From: an uncultured Erysipelotrichaceae bacterium
GTDB lineage: Bacteria > Bacillota_I > Bacilli_A > Erysipelotrichales > Erysipelotrichaceae
DNA length: 9,368 bases
Direction: 5' to 3'
Assembly: GCA_937874965.1 (NCBI GenBank)
Contig: CALNCD010000202.1
Location: forward strand, 1-9,368
Position numbers and translations under genes: made by a program. This document shows, piece by piece, positions 1 through 5,977 of the stretch; position 1 is the stretch's first letter, and the number at the start of each line of letters is the position of its first letter. A model generated the notes under the pieces. The model saw nothing but the letters and a program-made list of their open reading frames with translations, had not been told where the DNA came from and did no database searches.

Positions 1-22
1 ATACCAATTCCGCCACCGGTGC
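1..22 (-). tRNA. tRNA-Leu, 5' end only (cut by window edge)
   Basis: Read on the minus strand from base 22 to base 1, the sequence has a 7-base acceptor strand (GCACCGG), then T8-G9 and the start of a D arm reading GCGGAATTGGTAT. The block TGGCGGAATTGGTA is characteristic of bacterial class II tRNA-Leu. The anticodon, variable arm and 3' end lie outside the window, so the isoacceptor is unknown. A promoter with correct spacing lies just upstream (58-63 and 35-40), which supports the call. tRNA-Ser is less likely because its D arm normally reads GGCCGAGTGG. Confidence 0.72.
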
Positions 23-34
23 AACTGCCTTCTT

Positions 35-63
35 ATTTTACCAGTAGTTGAGGTATTGTTCAA
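35..63 (-). promoter_or_regulatory. Promoter of the partial tRNA-Leu
   Basis: On the minus strand, a -35 box TTGAAC (58-63, four of six consensus bases) and a -10 box TAAAAT (35-40, five of six) are separated by exactly 17 bases. The predicted transcription start is about 6 bases before the tRNA 5' end at base 22. The -35 box overlaps the stop codon of the gene ending at base 60, so the two transcription units are packed end to end. Confidence 0.6.
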
Positions 64-365
64 GCAGAAATTACAGAATGACGAACAAACAGGTCCCGCC
101 GTTCATGGATAAATCCGATCTTGCGATATGCTTTATCAAAAGGATACTTCCTGAGAACTTCCAGGCGTTCAATCCAAGGGTACTGCTGATCCACAAGAAT
201 CAGAAGTTCTTCCAAGACTTCGGTCATGACTTCCACCGCATGGCAAGCAATGCTTTGGATTTCCATCGTCTGCTGCGTTAACCTGTAACTGATCTCGCAG
301 ACCCATGCAGACTGCCGATAGAAGCGTATGCATGCATCTTCTCGGTTCTCAATAACTTCAAGCAT
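60..365 (-). CDS. Small hypothetical protein, translationally coupled to the membrane protein gene
   Basis: This gene encodes a 101-residue soluble protein with no signal peptide or membrane segment. I do not recognise the family with confidence. The middle (about 40-60) is an acidic, leucine-rich stretch likely to be helical. The C-terminal pattern around residues 78-86, with an aromatic residue followed by RKIGF, recalls the last helix and strand of GNAT acetyltransferases, but the protein is shorter than a full GNAT domain and no acetyl-CoA loop (Q/RxxGxG/A) is visible. The start codon overlaps the stop of the preceding gene by one base (TGATG at 364-368 read on the minus strand) and has no Shine-Dalgarno sequence, so translation probably depends on termination of the upstream gene. 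It is likely functionally linked to that membrane protein. Confidence 0.6.
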   Translation of the reverse strand: MLEVIENREDACIRFYRQSAWVCEISYRLTQQTMEIQSIACHAVEVMTEVLEELLILVDQQYPWIERLEVLRKYPFDKAYRKIGFIHERRDLFVRHSVISA

Positions 366-1399
366 CAGATATCATAGATATACGGATGCGCAGTTTTCGC
401 CATTGTACGGTCAATCGCATCAACAAGTTCATCATAGTCACTGATAAATCCACGTTTCCCAGCTCTGACACCCATCTGATATGTCTCCGTTCTATGATTG
501 CGGGTAATCTTGAATGTTCTCATATTCCCGGTAGATCCCGTCGAATATTTCGGTGGAGTCATCGCTATTTTCTCAATATCCTGAATATCATAATAGGTCT
601 CATCAATTGTAATACTTGTATCTGTGACCACGATACGATTAGGTATTTTCTTGAGGTTAGGCGCAAAATACAGGGATGCCGCTGCCAGTAAGAAAACGAA
701 ACCGCCAATCAGTACACTGCTGACTAAAGCAATTTCCAGACTGCTTCCCTGAACCAGGTTGAGAACAATGAATACAAAGACAACAATGACCAATCCGACA
801 ATACCCGCGATTTTAATGGCTTTATTGCGTCCTGCCCGTAATTCATCCTTATCAATAACCAAGGTATACGCTACATGTCCGCCATCGGTACGTACGCCTG
901 TATCGCCCGATCCTAACTCAGATTCCTGCGCTGGATCTGCTTGATAATGGAATTTCCTGGTCTTCTCTGTAATTGTCGCCATCATTTCAGTAAACCGTTT
1001 CTTATTGAAACTTGCGCATTGATAGCGTGTACTGCCATTTTCCTGAAGAACATTCAGATCGTATGTATTCCCGGAAGGAATGCCGTTGATATAGTGGTGG
1101 GTTACAAACGAGCTGAATCCAAACCGCTGATAACCGAATTCCAACGGAGCCTTGTTTCCGCTCTGATAAATCAGTTTATCATCATAGACCAGTACGGTAG
1201 TCCGTTTAAAGAAAACTGCATAGATGATACCGATGACGACACCCACTAATACGCCATCACTCAAGACACTTGCTGAGTATTCATGTTCCAGAAGACGACC
1301 GATAAAATACAGAACGACAAACCCAAAGATACTTCCAAAGAACATAGCCCCTATACCGCTCATTATCCTTTTATAGATATTGCTTTTAAATACAACCAT
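365..1399 (-). CDS. Membrane protein with a duplicated two-helix plus soluble-domain module
   Basis: This 344-residue protein has four predicted membrane helices in two pairs, about residues 13-34 and 45-64, then 197-217 and 222-245. Each pair is followed by a beta-rich soluble segment (about 67-145 and 252-330) that begins with a similar strand (TTVLVYDDKLIYQ, then RIVVTDTSITID) and ends in a helix. The layout resembles bacterial membrane-anchored PH-like (bPH) domains, but that is inferred from the pattern and no family is firmly recognised. A polar linker (about 152-175) joins the halves. The start is supported by an AAAGGAG ribosome binding site at 1406-1412, six to seven bases before the ATG. 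The gene lies 54 bases after the flavoprotein gene without a clear terminator between them, and is coupled to the small gene after it. No enzymatic motif is visible. Confidence 0.8.
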   Translation of the reverse strand: MVVFKSNIYKRIMSGIGAMFFGSIFGFVVLYFIGRLLEHEYSASVLSDGVLVGVVIGIIYAVFFKRTTVLVYDDKLIYQSGNKAPLEFGYQRFGFSSFVTHHYINGIPSGNTYDLNVLQENGSTRYQCASFNKKRFTEMMATITEKTRKFHYQADPAQESELGSGDTGVRTDGGHVAYTLVIDKDELRAGRNKAIKIAGIVGLVIVVFVFIVLNLVQGSSLEIALVSSVLIGGFVFLLAAASLYFAPNLKKIPNRIVVTDTSITIDETYYDIQDIEKIAMTPPKYSTGSTGNMRTFKITRNHRTETYQMGVRAGKRGFISDYDELVDAIDRTMAKTAHPYIYDI

Positions 1400-1405
1400 A
1401 CATTA

Positions 1406-1412
1406 CTCCTTT
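1406..1412 (-). promoter_or_regulatory. Ribosome binding site that fixes the start of the membrane protein
   Basis: The sequence AAAGGAG lies at good spacing before the ATG at 1397-1399. A nearer ATG in another frame (1402-1404) falls inside the spacer and is less likely to be used. Confidence 0.6.
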
Positions 1413-1419
1413 AGTCGTC

Positions 1420-1440
1420 TTCATTTTATCCTAAAATGAA
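1420..1440. repeat. Perfect 9-bp inverted repeat between the flavoprotein and membrane protein genes
   Basis: The arms TTCATTTTA (1420-1428) and TAAAATGAA (1432-1440) are perfect complements around a 3-base centre TCC. The element lies 20 bases upstream of the membrane protein start codon and 13 bases after the flavoprotein stop codon. On the minus strand it is not followed by a T-run, and the stem has only two G-C pairs, so it is a poor intrinsic terminator. It could be an operator, an mRNA-processing hairpin, or chance in A+T-rich DNA. Confidence 0.5.
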
Positions 1441-1453
1441 ACAGAAAGATACA

Positions 1454-2638
1454 TTATTCAGCCAAACAGTGAACGCCAGCGCTGTATCCGCTGGAAAAGG
1501 CCATTGTCAAATTATATCCGCCTGTCCACGAATTCAGATCAAGTGCCTCACCGCAAACGCTCAACCAAGGAAACTGCTTTGCCTTCATGGTCTTCGGATC
1601 AATCTGATTCAAAGCAACTCCTCCTGCAGTGACAAAGGCTGTATTGAAACCACGCACATCAGAAACCTCCATCCTGAACCGTTTCAGCCGATCCCCCCAA
1701 TTCCCCGGTTCAGCAGAAAGAACTGCCAGCAATCGCTTCGGTAAACGGTACATCTTTGCCAGTTGATCCAAGGTATGGTGAATGAGATAATACTGAAGTT
1801 CTTCCTCAGCGACCTCCGGCAGAAAATCAAGCTGTATCGGAACTGATTTCTGAATTCGCAAAGCCTGCTGCACACTGAAACTTGCCTGCAAGGCAACCGG
1901 ACCTGAAAGACCGAAATGCGTAAATAGCAGGTCATGCTTCAAAACCGTCTTTTTCTGGCCAAGTACACGCAATTCCACATCTTTAAGAGCTATCCCCTGC
2001 AAAACCTTGCTCTGAATGAGCGGGTGCTGGGAAACCAGCGGAGACTCTACCGGCCATAATTCAGTTACCGTCAACCCAACCGACGCCAACAGCTGATAGC
2101 CCAGACCATCCGATCCAGTCTGGGGAAAACTGCGGCCACCGGTAGCGACAATCAAATGATTGAAATGATAGGCCGTTTTTGAAGAATAGGCAATGCGCTG
2201 CTCAGCGTCCAGATGTTCGATACAGACCCCCGTCTCCAAAAGGACCCCAGCCTCATCCAGACAATCGAGCAAAACCTTACGGATATCCGCTGCACGATCA
2301 GATTGAGGAAAAAGACGATGATGATCCTCTTCTTTCAAAGGACAGCCATGCGATTCAAAGAAATGGATGAGTGTTTCAGGGTTGAATTGCTGAAGGGTTG
2401 AATAAAGAAATTTACCATGACCGTTTGCCGCTTGAATCAACGCTTCATTACTTACACGAACACTGACATTACACCGCCCGTTCCCGCTTAGCATTAACTT
2501 CGTGCCGACCTCAGAATTCCGTTCAACGATGATGACTCGCTTTTCCGGAAAAGTCAGTTTTGCCTGATAAGCGGCCATCATACCGGAAGGACCCCCTCCA
2601 ATGACCAGAATATCACTCTTCTTCAAGTTATCGTTCAT
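1454..2638 (-). CDS. BaiN/HI0933-family NAD(P)/FAD-dependent oxidoreductase
   Basis: This 394-residue cytoplasmic flavoprotein has the normal length for the HI0933/YhiN/BaiN family (also named aminoacetone oxidase family). An N-terminal FAD-binding Rossmann motif GGGPSG is at 14-19, followed by a glutamate at 39 that ends the second strand and should bind the FAD ribose. The family signature KLMLSGNGRCNVS is at 47-59. Other conserved blocks are LFPQSDRA (109-116), ATGG (165-168), LFTHFGLSGPVAL (238-250), TAGGV (337-341) and a C-terminal FAD block around GEALDLNSWTGGYN (363-376). Bile-acid flavin reductase (BaiN) belongs to this family, but most members have no proven substrate and none can be assigned here. 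The start has a GAGGTAAG-type ribosome binding site. Upstream lies a divergent tRNA-Arg; downstream, with no clear terminator, comes the membrane protein gene. Confidence 0.92.
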   Translation of the reverse strand: MNDNLKKSDILVIGGGPSGMMAAYQAKLTFPEKRVIIVERNSEVGTKLMLSGNGRCNVSVRVSNEALIQAANGHGKFLYSTLQQFNPETLIHFFESHGCPLKEEDHHRLFPQSDRAADIRKVLLDCLDEAGVLLETGVCIEHLDAEQRIAYSSKTAYHFNHLIVATGGRSFPQTGSDGLGYQLLASVGLTVTELWPVESPLVSQHPLIQSKVLQGIALKDVELRVLGQKKTVLKHDLLFTHFGLSGPVALQASFSVQQALRIQKSVPIQLDFLPEVAEEELQYYLIHHTLDQLAKMYRLPKRLLAVLSAEPGNWGDRLKRFRMEVSDVRGFNTAFVTAGGVALNQIDPKTMKAKQFPWLSVCGEALDLNSWTGGYNLTMAFSSGYSAGVHCLAE

Positions 2639-2656
2639 TTCTTACCTCGTATCAGT

Positions 2657-2662
2657 TATAAT
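2657..2662 (+). promoter_or_regulatory. -10 box of tRNA-Arg
   Basis: A perfect TATAAT lies 9 bases before the tRNA 5' end, which places initiation a few bases upstream of it. The best -35 candidate at 17-base spacing is TTCATT (2634-2639), a weak match that overlaps the first codons of the divergent flavoprotein gene. Only 33 bases separate the two divergent genes, so their promoters must overlap. Confidence 0.6.
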
Positions 2663-2671
2663 AATGTATAT

Positions 2672-2747
2672 GCGCTCGTAGCTCAGGGGATAGAGCAACC
2701 GCCTCCTAAGCGGTAGGTCGGACGTTCAAATCGTCTCGGGCGCACCA
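2672..2747 (+). tRNA. tRNA-Arg, anticodon CCT
   Basis: This is a complete 76-base cloverleaf. The acceptor strands GCGCTCG (2672-2678) and CGGGCGC (2737-2743) pair over 7 bp with one G-U pair. The D stem is GCTC/GAGC. The anticodon stem ACCGC/GCGGT encloses the loop CTCCTAA (2703-2709) with anticodon CCT at 2705-2707, which reads the arginine codon AGG. The T stem GGACG/CGTCT encloses TTCAAAT. The discriminator A (2744) is followed by an encoded CCA (2745-2747). It is the only plus-strand gene in the window, has its own -10 box and is followed at once by a terminator. Confidence 0.97.
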
Positions 2748-2751
2748 TTTC

Positions 2752-2776
2752 AGATAATCCATGATTATCTTTTTTT
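2752..2776 (+). terminator. Intrinsic terminator of tRNA-Arg
   Basis: A perfect 8-bp stem AGATAATC/GATTATCT (2752-2759 and 2763-2770) with a 3-base loop CAT is followed by a run of T. It starts 5 bases after the encoded CCA of the tRNA. Confidence 0.85.
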
Positions 2777-3220
2777 ATTGAATGCACTTCCACTTCCTAT
2801 TATACCATGAGACTAACCATTCACCTATTTCCCAGTACTCGAAGGACTTTGAGTAAATAGACGAGAAATATATGACGATACTTTCCAGAATATTTGTTCA
2901 TAATAGACTGTGTCTTGATATGCTATTTATGGACTATCAAAATTTCATTACTTAAAATACTGTAAGTTTTTGACTATATTCTAATTCAAAATGTTAGTTA
3001 GCTTGCTTCTGAATTCGAACTCAGGTAGATGATTAATATTATTCCCAGAATTATAAATCCATCAATTTCGTGATTACTTATTCGATTCATACGTAAAAAA
3101 ATGTTTATTTTTATTCGATTCCTCAAGCTGAAGAATACGATCTTCCTTTTCTGTCGAAATAGTGAATACTCTAATCCTATGGAACTGCTTCAATAAATGC
3201 CATTAACTTTCTAAATTAAT
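2777..3220. other. A+T-rich gene-poor stretch between tRNA-Arg and the protease gene
   Basis: No convincing gene is present. The minus strand holds two short open frames without ribosome binding sites. One, 2998-3090, encodes 30 residues with a hydrophobic segment (GFIILGIILIIYL). The other, 3074-3193, encodes 39 residues from a TTG with a polar, coding-like composition (EKEDRILQLEESNKN) and overlaps the first. They may be debris of a decayed gene. An 11-bp direct repeat TTATTCGATTC occurs at 3078-3088 and 3111-3121. Confidence 0.5.
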
Positions 3221-3252
3221 AGAGGGATAAATCAATGATGATCTATCCCTCT
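3221..3252 (-). terminator. Terminator of the secreted protease gene
   Basis: A perfect 9-bp stem AGAGGGATA/TATCCCTCT (3221-3229 and 3244-3252) encloses a 14-base loop that can form a small inner stem (ATCA/TGAT). On the minus strand it is followed by the T-rich stretch ATTAATTT. It lies 54 bases beyond the protease stop codon. Confidence 0.7.
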
Positions 3253-3306
3253 TCCACACAGACGCTAAACCTACGCCCTGTTTGTATCAAACCCAGATAA
3301 TCTATG

Positions 3307-4542
3307 TTAATTCAAACCTAAATTATCATTAATATTATTTGCTTTAACCCCAATTTTATTTACTGGATTACCATAAGTTCCAATATGAATTCCGATAGCA
3401 TAATTCATTGTTCCCTCTTTATTTAACCCTAAAAGAACACCACCACTATCACCAGGAGCAGTCAGATTGACAGTCCCATTACTATAGATGAATACATCCA
3501 TCAACTGAACTGAATTATCCGTTCTCAAAATATTCTTGGAAACTTCTGTTACCGTTGCTTGGCCATACCCATTAAATCCGAATTTTGCAATGCTTTGCCC
3601 TTTTACGATATAGTTGCTATTTCCACCGGTATGATAGAAAGAATTTATATTTGAATAATTAGCATAATTAGATACATCATACCCATTAGACTCAACAAAT
3701 GCTACGTCAATCCCATTAAACCGCTTTGCATTGATGACTGTGCCAATAATTGTATTCGAACCAGGATAATAAGCATAATACCTAGGTCCAGTTTCTGAAA
3801 TTACATAGACTGTTTTATCATCAAACCAACAATGACCAGCAGTTGTAAATCCTACTCTTCCATCTCTATAAGATTTGTATCCGACAGAACAGTCTCCCCT
3901 TACAACACCCTCTCCTGTTTTGGCTGTGAATTTTCCACCTCCATGAATCGACGATTCATTTTCAGGATTAGATAAAACTTCTTGGAAAATATATTCAACC
4001 ATCAAGCTCTGTTTGTTAAGTTCATTGATCAATGCTTTTAAAGGAAATTCTTGAAAAGGTACGTCCGATACTACTTGAATAATATTTCTGTCTTCTAAAA
4101 GCGTTACATCTATACCATTGTACTCATCGACTTTGGAAAGACGTTTATACGCTTCGAAAATCTTATTTTGAGCATTTTTTAAAGAATTATACGAATGAGA
4201 GACGACATCAATGCTAAGTCCTTTACTCTCATACTGTGATTGAATTCCTCTTAATCTATCGGTTCCGTCTTTTGTTAATAATAAGTGTAAGTTATTCTTT
4301 TCATCAATAAATACTCCACCATACTCTTCACTAAACTTTGGGGAAGCAGCTGCAGAACCATTCATCTCTGAAAATGTCGATTTACTCTGTAACCCTTTTT
4401 CTAAAAAAATCTCTCGTAATTCATTTGCAATTTCAACACTCTTTTCATTTTTTGTTGCAGCATCACTTGCGTTAATTACGCTGAATTGGCTAGGAAGAAA
4501 TAATGCAACAGTTACTAAAACGATAATAAATGCTTTTTTCAT
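3307..4542 (-). CDS. Secreted trypsin-fold serine protease (S1, alpha-lytic protease-like) with propeptide
   Basis: This 411-residue preproenzyme is probably secreted and self-processed. Residues 1-25 form a Sec signal peptide (MKK, a hydrophobic core, likely cleavage near VINA-S). Residues about 26-195 are a charged propeptide whose second half resembles the pro-regions of alpha-lytic-type proteases. The catalytic domain starts near residue 200 and carries a full triad: His237 in TTAGHC, Asp279 in NGIDVAFV and Ser366 in APGDSGG. The only two cysteines, Cys218 (GDCSVG) and Cys238, match the disulfide beside the catalytic His in the alpha-lytic protease/streptogrisin group. The start has a GAGGAG ribosome binding site (4552-4557) and a consensus promoter. 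It is a single-gene unit with its own terminator, clearly richer in A+T than its neighbours, which suggests separate acquisition. Substrate and cleavage specificity are unknown. Confidence 0.93.
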   Translation of the reverse strand: MKKAFIIVLVTVALFLPSQFSVINASDAATKNEKSVEIANELREIFLEKGLQSKSTFSEMNGSAAASPKFSEEYGGVFIDEKNNLHLLLTKDGTDRLRGIQSQYESKGLSIDVVSHSYNSLKNAQNKIFEAYKRLSKVDEYNGIDVTLLEDRNIIQVVSDVPFQEFPLKALINELNKQSLMVEYIFQEVLSNPENESSIHGGGKFTAKTGEGVVRGDCSVGYKSYRDGRVGFTTAGHCWFDDKTVYVISETGPRYYAYYPGSNTIIGTVINAKRFNGIDVAFVESNGYDVSNYANYSNINSFYHTGGNSNYIVKGQSIAKFGFNGYGQATVTEVSKNILRTDNSVQLMDVFIYSNGTVNLTAPGDSGGVLLGLNKEGTMNYAIGIHIGTYGNPVNKIGVKANNINDNLGLN

Positions 4543-4551
4543 ATAAAAGTT

Positions 4552-4557
4552 CTCCTC
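4552..4557 (-). promoter_or_regulatory. Ribosome binding site of the protease gene
   Basis: GAGGAG lies 9 bases before the ATG at 4540-4542. It supports that start, which also gives a complete signal peptide. Confidence 0.7.
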
Positions 4558-4568
4558 ACTTTAGATAT

Positions 4569-4597
4569 ATTGTAGAATGTAACCGCTTATATGTCAA
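4569..4597 (-). promoter_or_regulatory. Consensus vegetative promoter of the protease gene
   Basis: On the minus strand, a perfect -35 box TTGACA (4592-4597) and a -10 box TACAAT (4569-4574, five of six) are spaced by exactly 17 bases. The -10 box ends 26 bases before the start codon, leaving a short leader with the ribosome binding site. Such a promoter predicts transcription by the housekeeping sigma factor. No operator is recognised, although a small 6-bp inverted repeat (TATTGA/TCAATA, 4645-4665) lies about 50 bases upstream. Confidence 0.75.
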
Positions 4598-5001
4598 TTG
4601 AGAAATGATTGTTTGTGAAATTTTATACACATATTTTCAGCTGATATTGAATAATTCACTCAATACTTCTTAATGAATATTACCCTATTCGCTTAAACAA
4701 TCACATTTCAGCCATCATTGGAGGATTCCGCACGACACAAATTGTCCGATACTTGGCATTCATCATTTATCGATACAGAGTCTTGCATTTGTATCCACTA
4801 AGTATTATCTCATTAACCCTATAACATCAATTCGGTAAGTTCTCGACTCTTTCTTTCTGCTTCTTGTCTGCGTAATTCCGCTAACCTCGAATAAATTAGC
4901 GTAGTTGAAACTTATCTCATTTATAATGATCGAGCAGTGAAGCAATTCGCGTCGTAAGGCTGTCGAAAAATCAAGCATGAATGATAAATAGTTGAGATAC
5001 C
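4598..5001. other. Gene-poor stretch between the protease promoter and the operon terminator
   Basis: No supported gene is seen. A 57-codon minus-strand frame from an ATG at 4976-4978 to a TAA at 4805-4807 has no ribosome binding site, and its translation resembles nothing I recognise. Another minus-strand frame here ends in a protein-like tail (FDSLTTRIASLLDHYK before a stop at 4919-4921), which may be a fragment of a lost gene. Short inverted repeats occur at 4645-4665 and 4879-4901 (CGCTAA/TTAGCG). No terminal repeats or transposase motifs were found. Confidence 0.45.
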
Positions 5002-5033
5002 AAAAAAATAAAAACGTATTTACTCGTTTTTAT
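5002..5033 (-). terminator. Terminator of the five-gene operon, overlapping the last stop codon
   Basis: On the minus strand a perfect 9-bp stem ATAAAAACG/CGTTTTTAT (5025-5033 and 5008-5016) with an 8-base loop is followed by a run of seven T. The stem begins inside the last sense codon of the final dehydrogenase gene and covers its TAA (5030-5032). The A-tract on one arm and T-run on the other could also let it act on transcripts from the opposite side, but it has only a few T on that side. Confidence 0.75.
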
Positions 5034-5977
5034 GTAACTCTATTCCTGGGATTGTTCGAAACATACCCCTTTATATTCAAATACGTTTCACGGACTATTC
5101 GGTTTCTTGACTCAGTTGAAGCCCACGACATATGGGGTGTAATCAAGCAGTTCTTCGCGTGATACAACGGGTTATCAGATTGAATCGGCTCTTTTGAAAC
5201 AACATCCAATCCTGCAGCATAGATTATTCCTTCGTTCAACGCCCTTGCCAAATCAATGTCATTAATCAACCCTCCACGTGAATTATTAATTAGAATCGTT
5301 GTTGGTTTCATCATTGCAAGCGATTCTCGATTAATTATTTCTCGCGTCTTGGACGTGAGAGGACAGTGGAGCGCAATAACATCTGAAGAACGGCATAGTT
5401 CTTCAAATTCCACAGCTTTAATGCCTTCAGAACTACTAGCATTGGTACTATTTATAATGCACTTCATACCAAAAGCAGCGGCAATTGCAGCCGTCTTCTT
5501 CCCTATTTTTCCATAACCAATTATGCCCATTGTCTTCCCGCACAATTCAATTTGCGGTGTCTCCCAATATGACCAGATCGCACGCTTCTCCCAAAGACCC
5601 GCATGCACCGAATCATTATGGTAAGCAACCCCATTACAGATATCCAGCAGCAATGAAAACACGAATTGAGAGACACTGTGTGATCCATACCCGGGAACAT
5701 TGCTGACTACAATGCCCAATGTTCGAGCTGCCTCGAGATCAATGCAATCATAGCCTGTGGCGAGAAGAGAAATATACTTGAGCTTCGCTGCCTCACTAAG
5801 CTGTTCTTTTCTCAAGGGAACCTTATTGGTGATTACAATATCAGCATCGCGAATCCGCTGGATCACCTGATTTTCAGAGGTACTTGAATAGACCTCCACT
5901 TCTCCGAAATCAGAAAACTGATGCCATGAGATATCTCCCGAATTAAGCGGACATTCGTCCAGAATAACAATTTTCAT
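5030..5977 (-). CDS. D-2-hydroxyacid dehydrogenase, glycerate dehydrogenase-like (last gene of operon)
   Basis: This 315-residue cytoplasmic enzyme is full length for the D-isomer 2-hydroxyacid dehydrogenase family, which interconverts 2-hydroxy and 2-oxo acids with NAD(P)(H). The nucleotide-binding motif GYGKIG is at 154-159. The catalytic set is Arg234 (NNSRGG), Glu263 (SKEP) and His282 (TPHMSWA). The PHxxWA context and the W..YW segment before the nucleotide fold resemble the glycerate/hydroxypyruvate dehydrogenase (HprA) branch. Oddly, the acidic residue expected at the end of the second Rossmann strand, which favours NAD, is replaced: the stretch reads INST (175-178). This hints at different cofactor preference, but the positive charges typical of NADP binders are not obvious. 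The start overlaps the preceding stop by four bases (ATGA, 5974-5977) with only a weak ribosome binding site, so expression is probably translationally coupled. Confidence 0.93.
   Translation of the reverse strand: MKIVILDECPLNSGDISWHQFSDFGEVEVYSSTSENQVIQRIRDADIVITNKVPLRKEQLSEAAKLKYISLLATGYDCIDLEAARTLGIVVSNVPGYGSHSVSQFVFSLLLDICNGVAYHNDSVHAGLWEKRAIWSYWETPQIELCGKTMGIIGYGKIGKKTAAIAAAFGMKCIINSTNASSSEGIKAVEFEELCRSSDVIALHCPLTSKTREIINRESLAMMKPTTILINNSRGGLINDIDLARALNEGIIYAAGLDVVSKEPIQSDNPLYHAKNCLITPHMSWASTESRNRIVRETYLNIKGYVSNNPRNRVT

Noticed and set aside
1436..1744. Plus-strand open frames across the flavoprotein, membrane protein and operon genes
   Set aside because: They lie opposite well-supported genes, lack ribosome binding sites and have translations without family motifs. 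They are shadows of the minus-strand genes.
2672..2747. tRNA-Arg 3' end as an integration site for the adjacent A+T-rich segment
   Set aside because: No direct repeat of the tRNA 3' end was found elsewhere in the window and no integrase gene is present. It is kept only as a weak idea.
3009..3024. T-arm-like sequence (TTCGAA within CTGA/TCAG) suggesting a tRNA remnant or attachment site
   Set aside because: The stem is only 4 bp with an 8-base loop, no acceptor or anticodon arms are nearby, and it does not match the 3' end of the tRNA-Arg.
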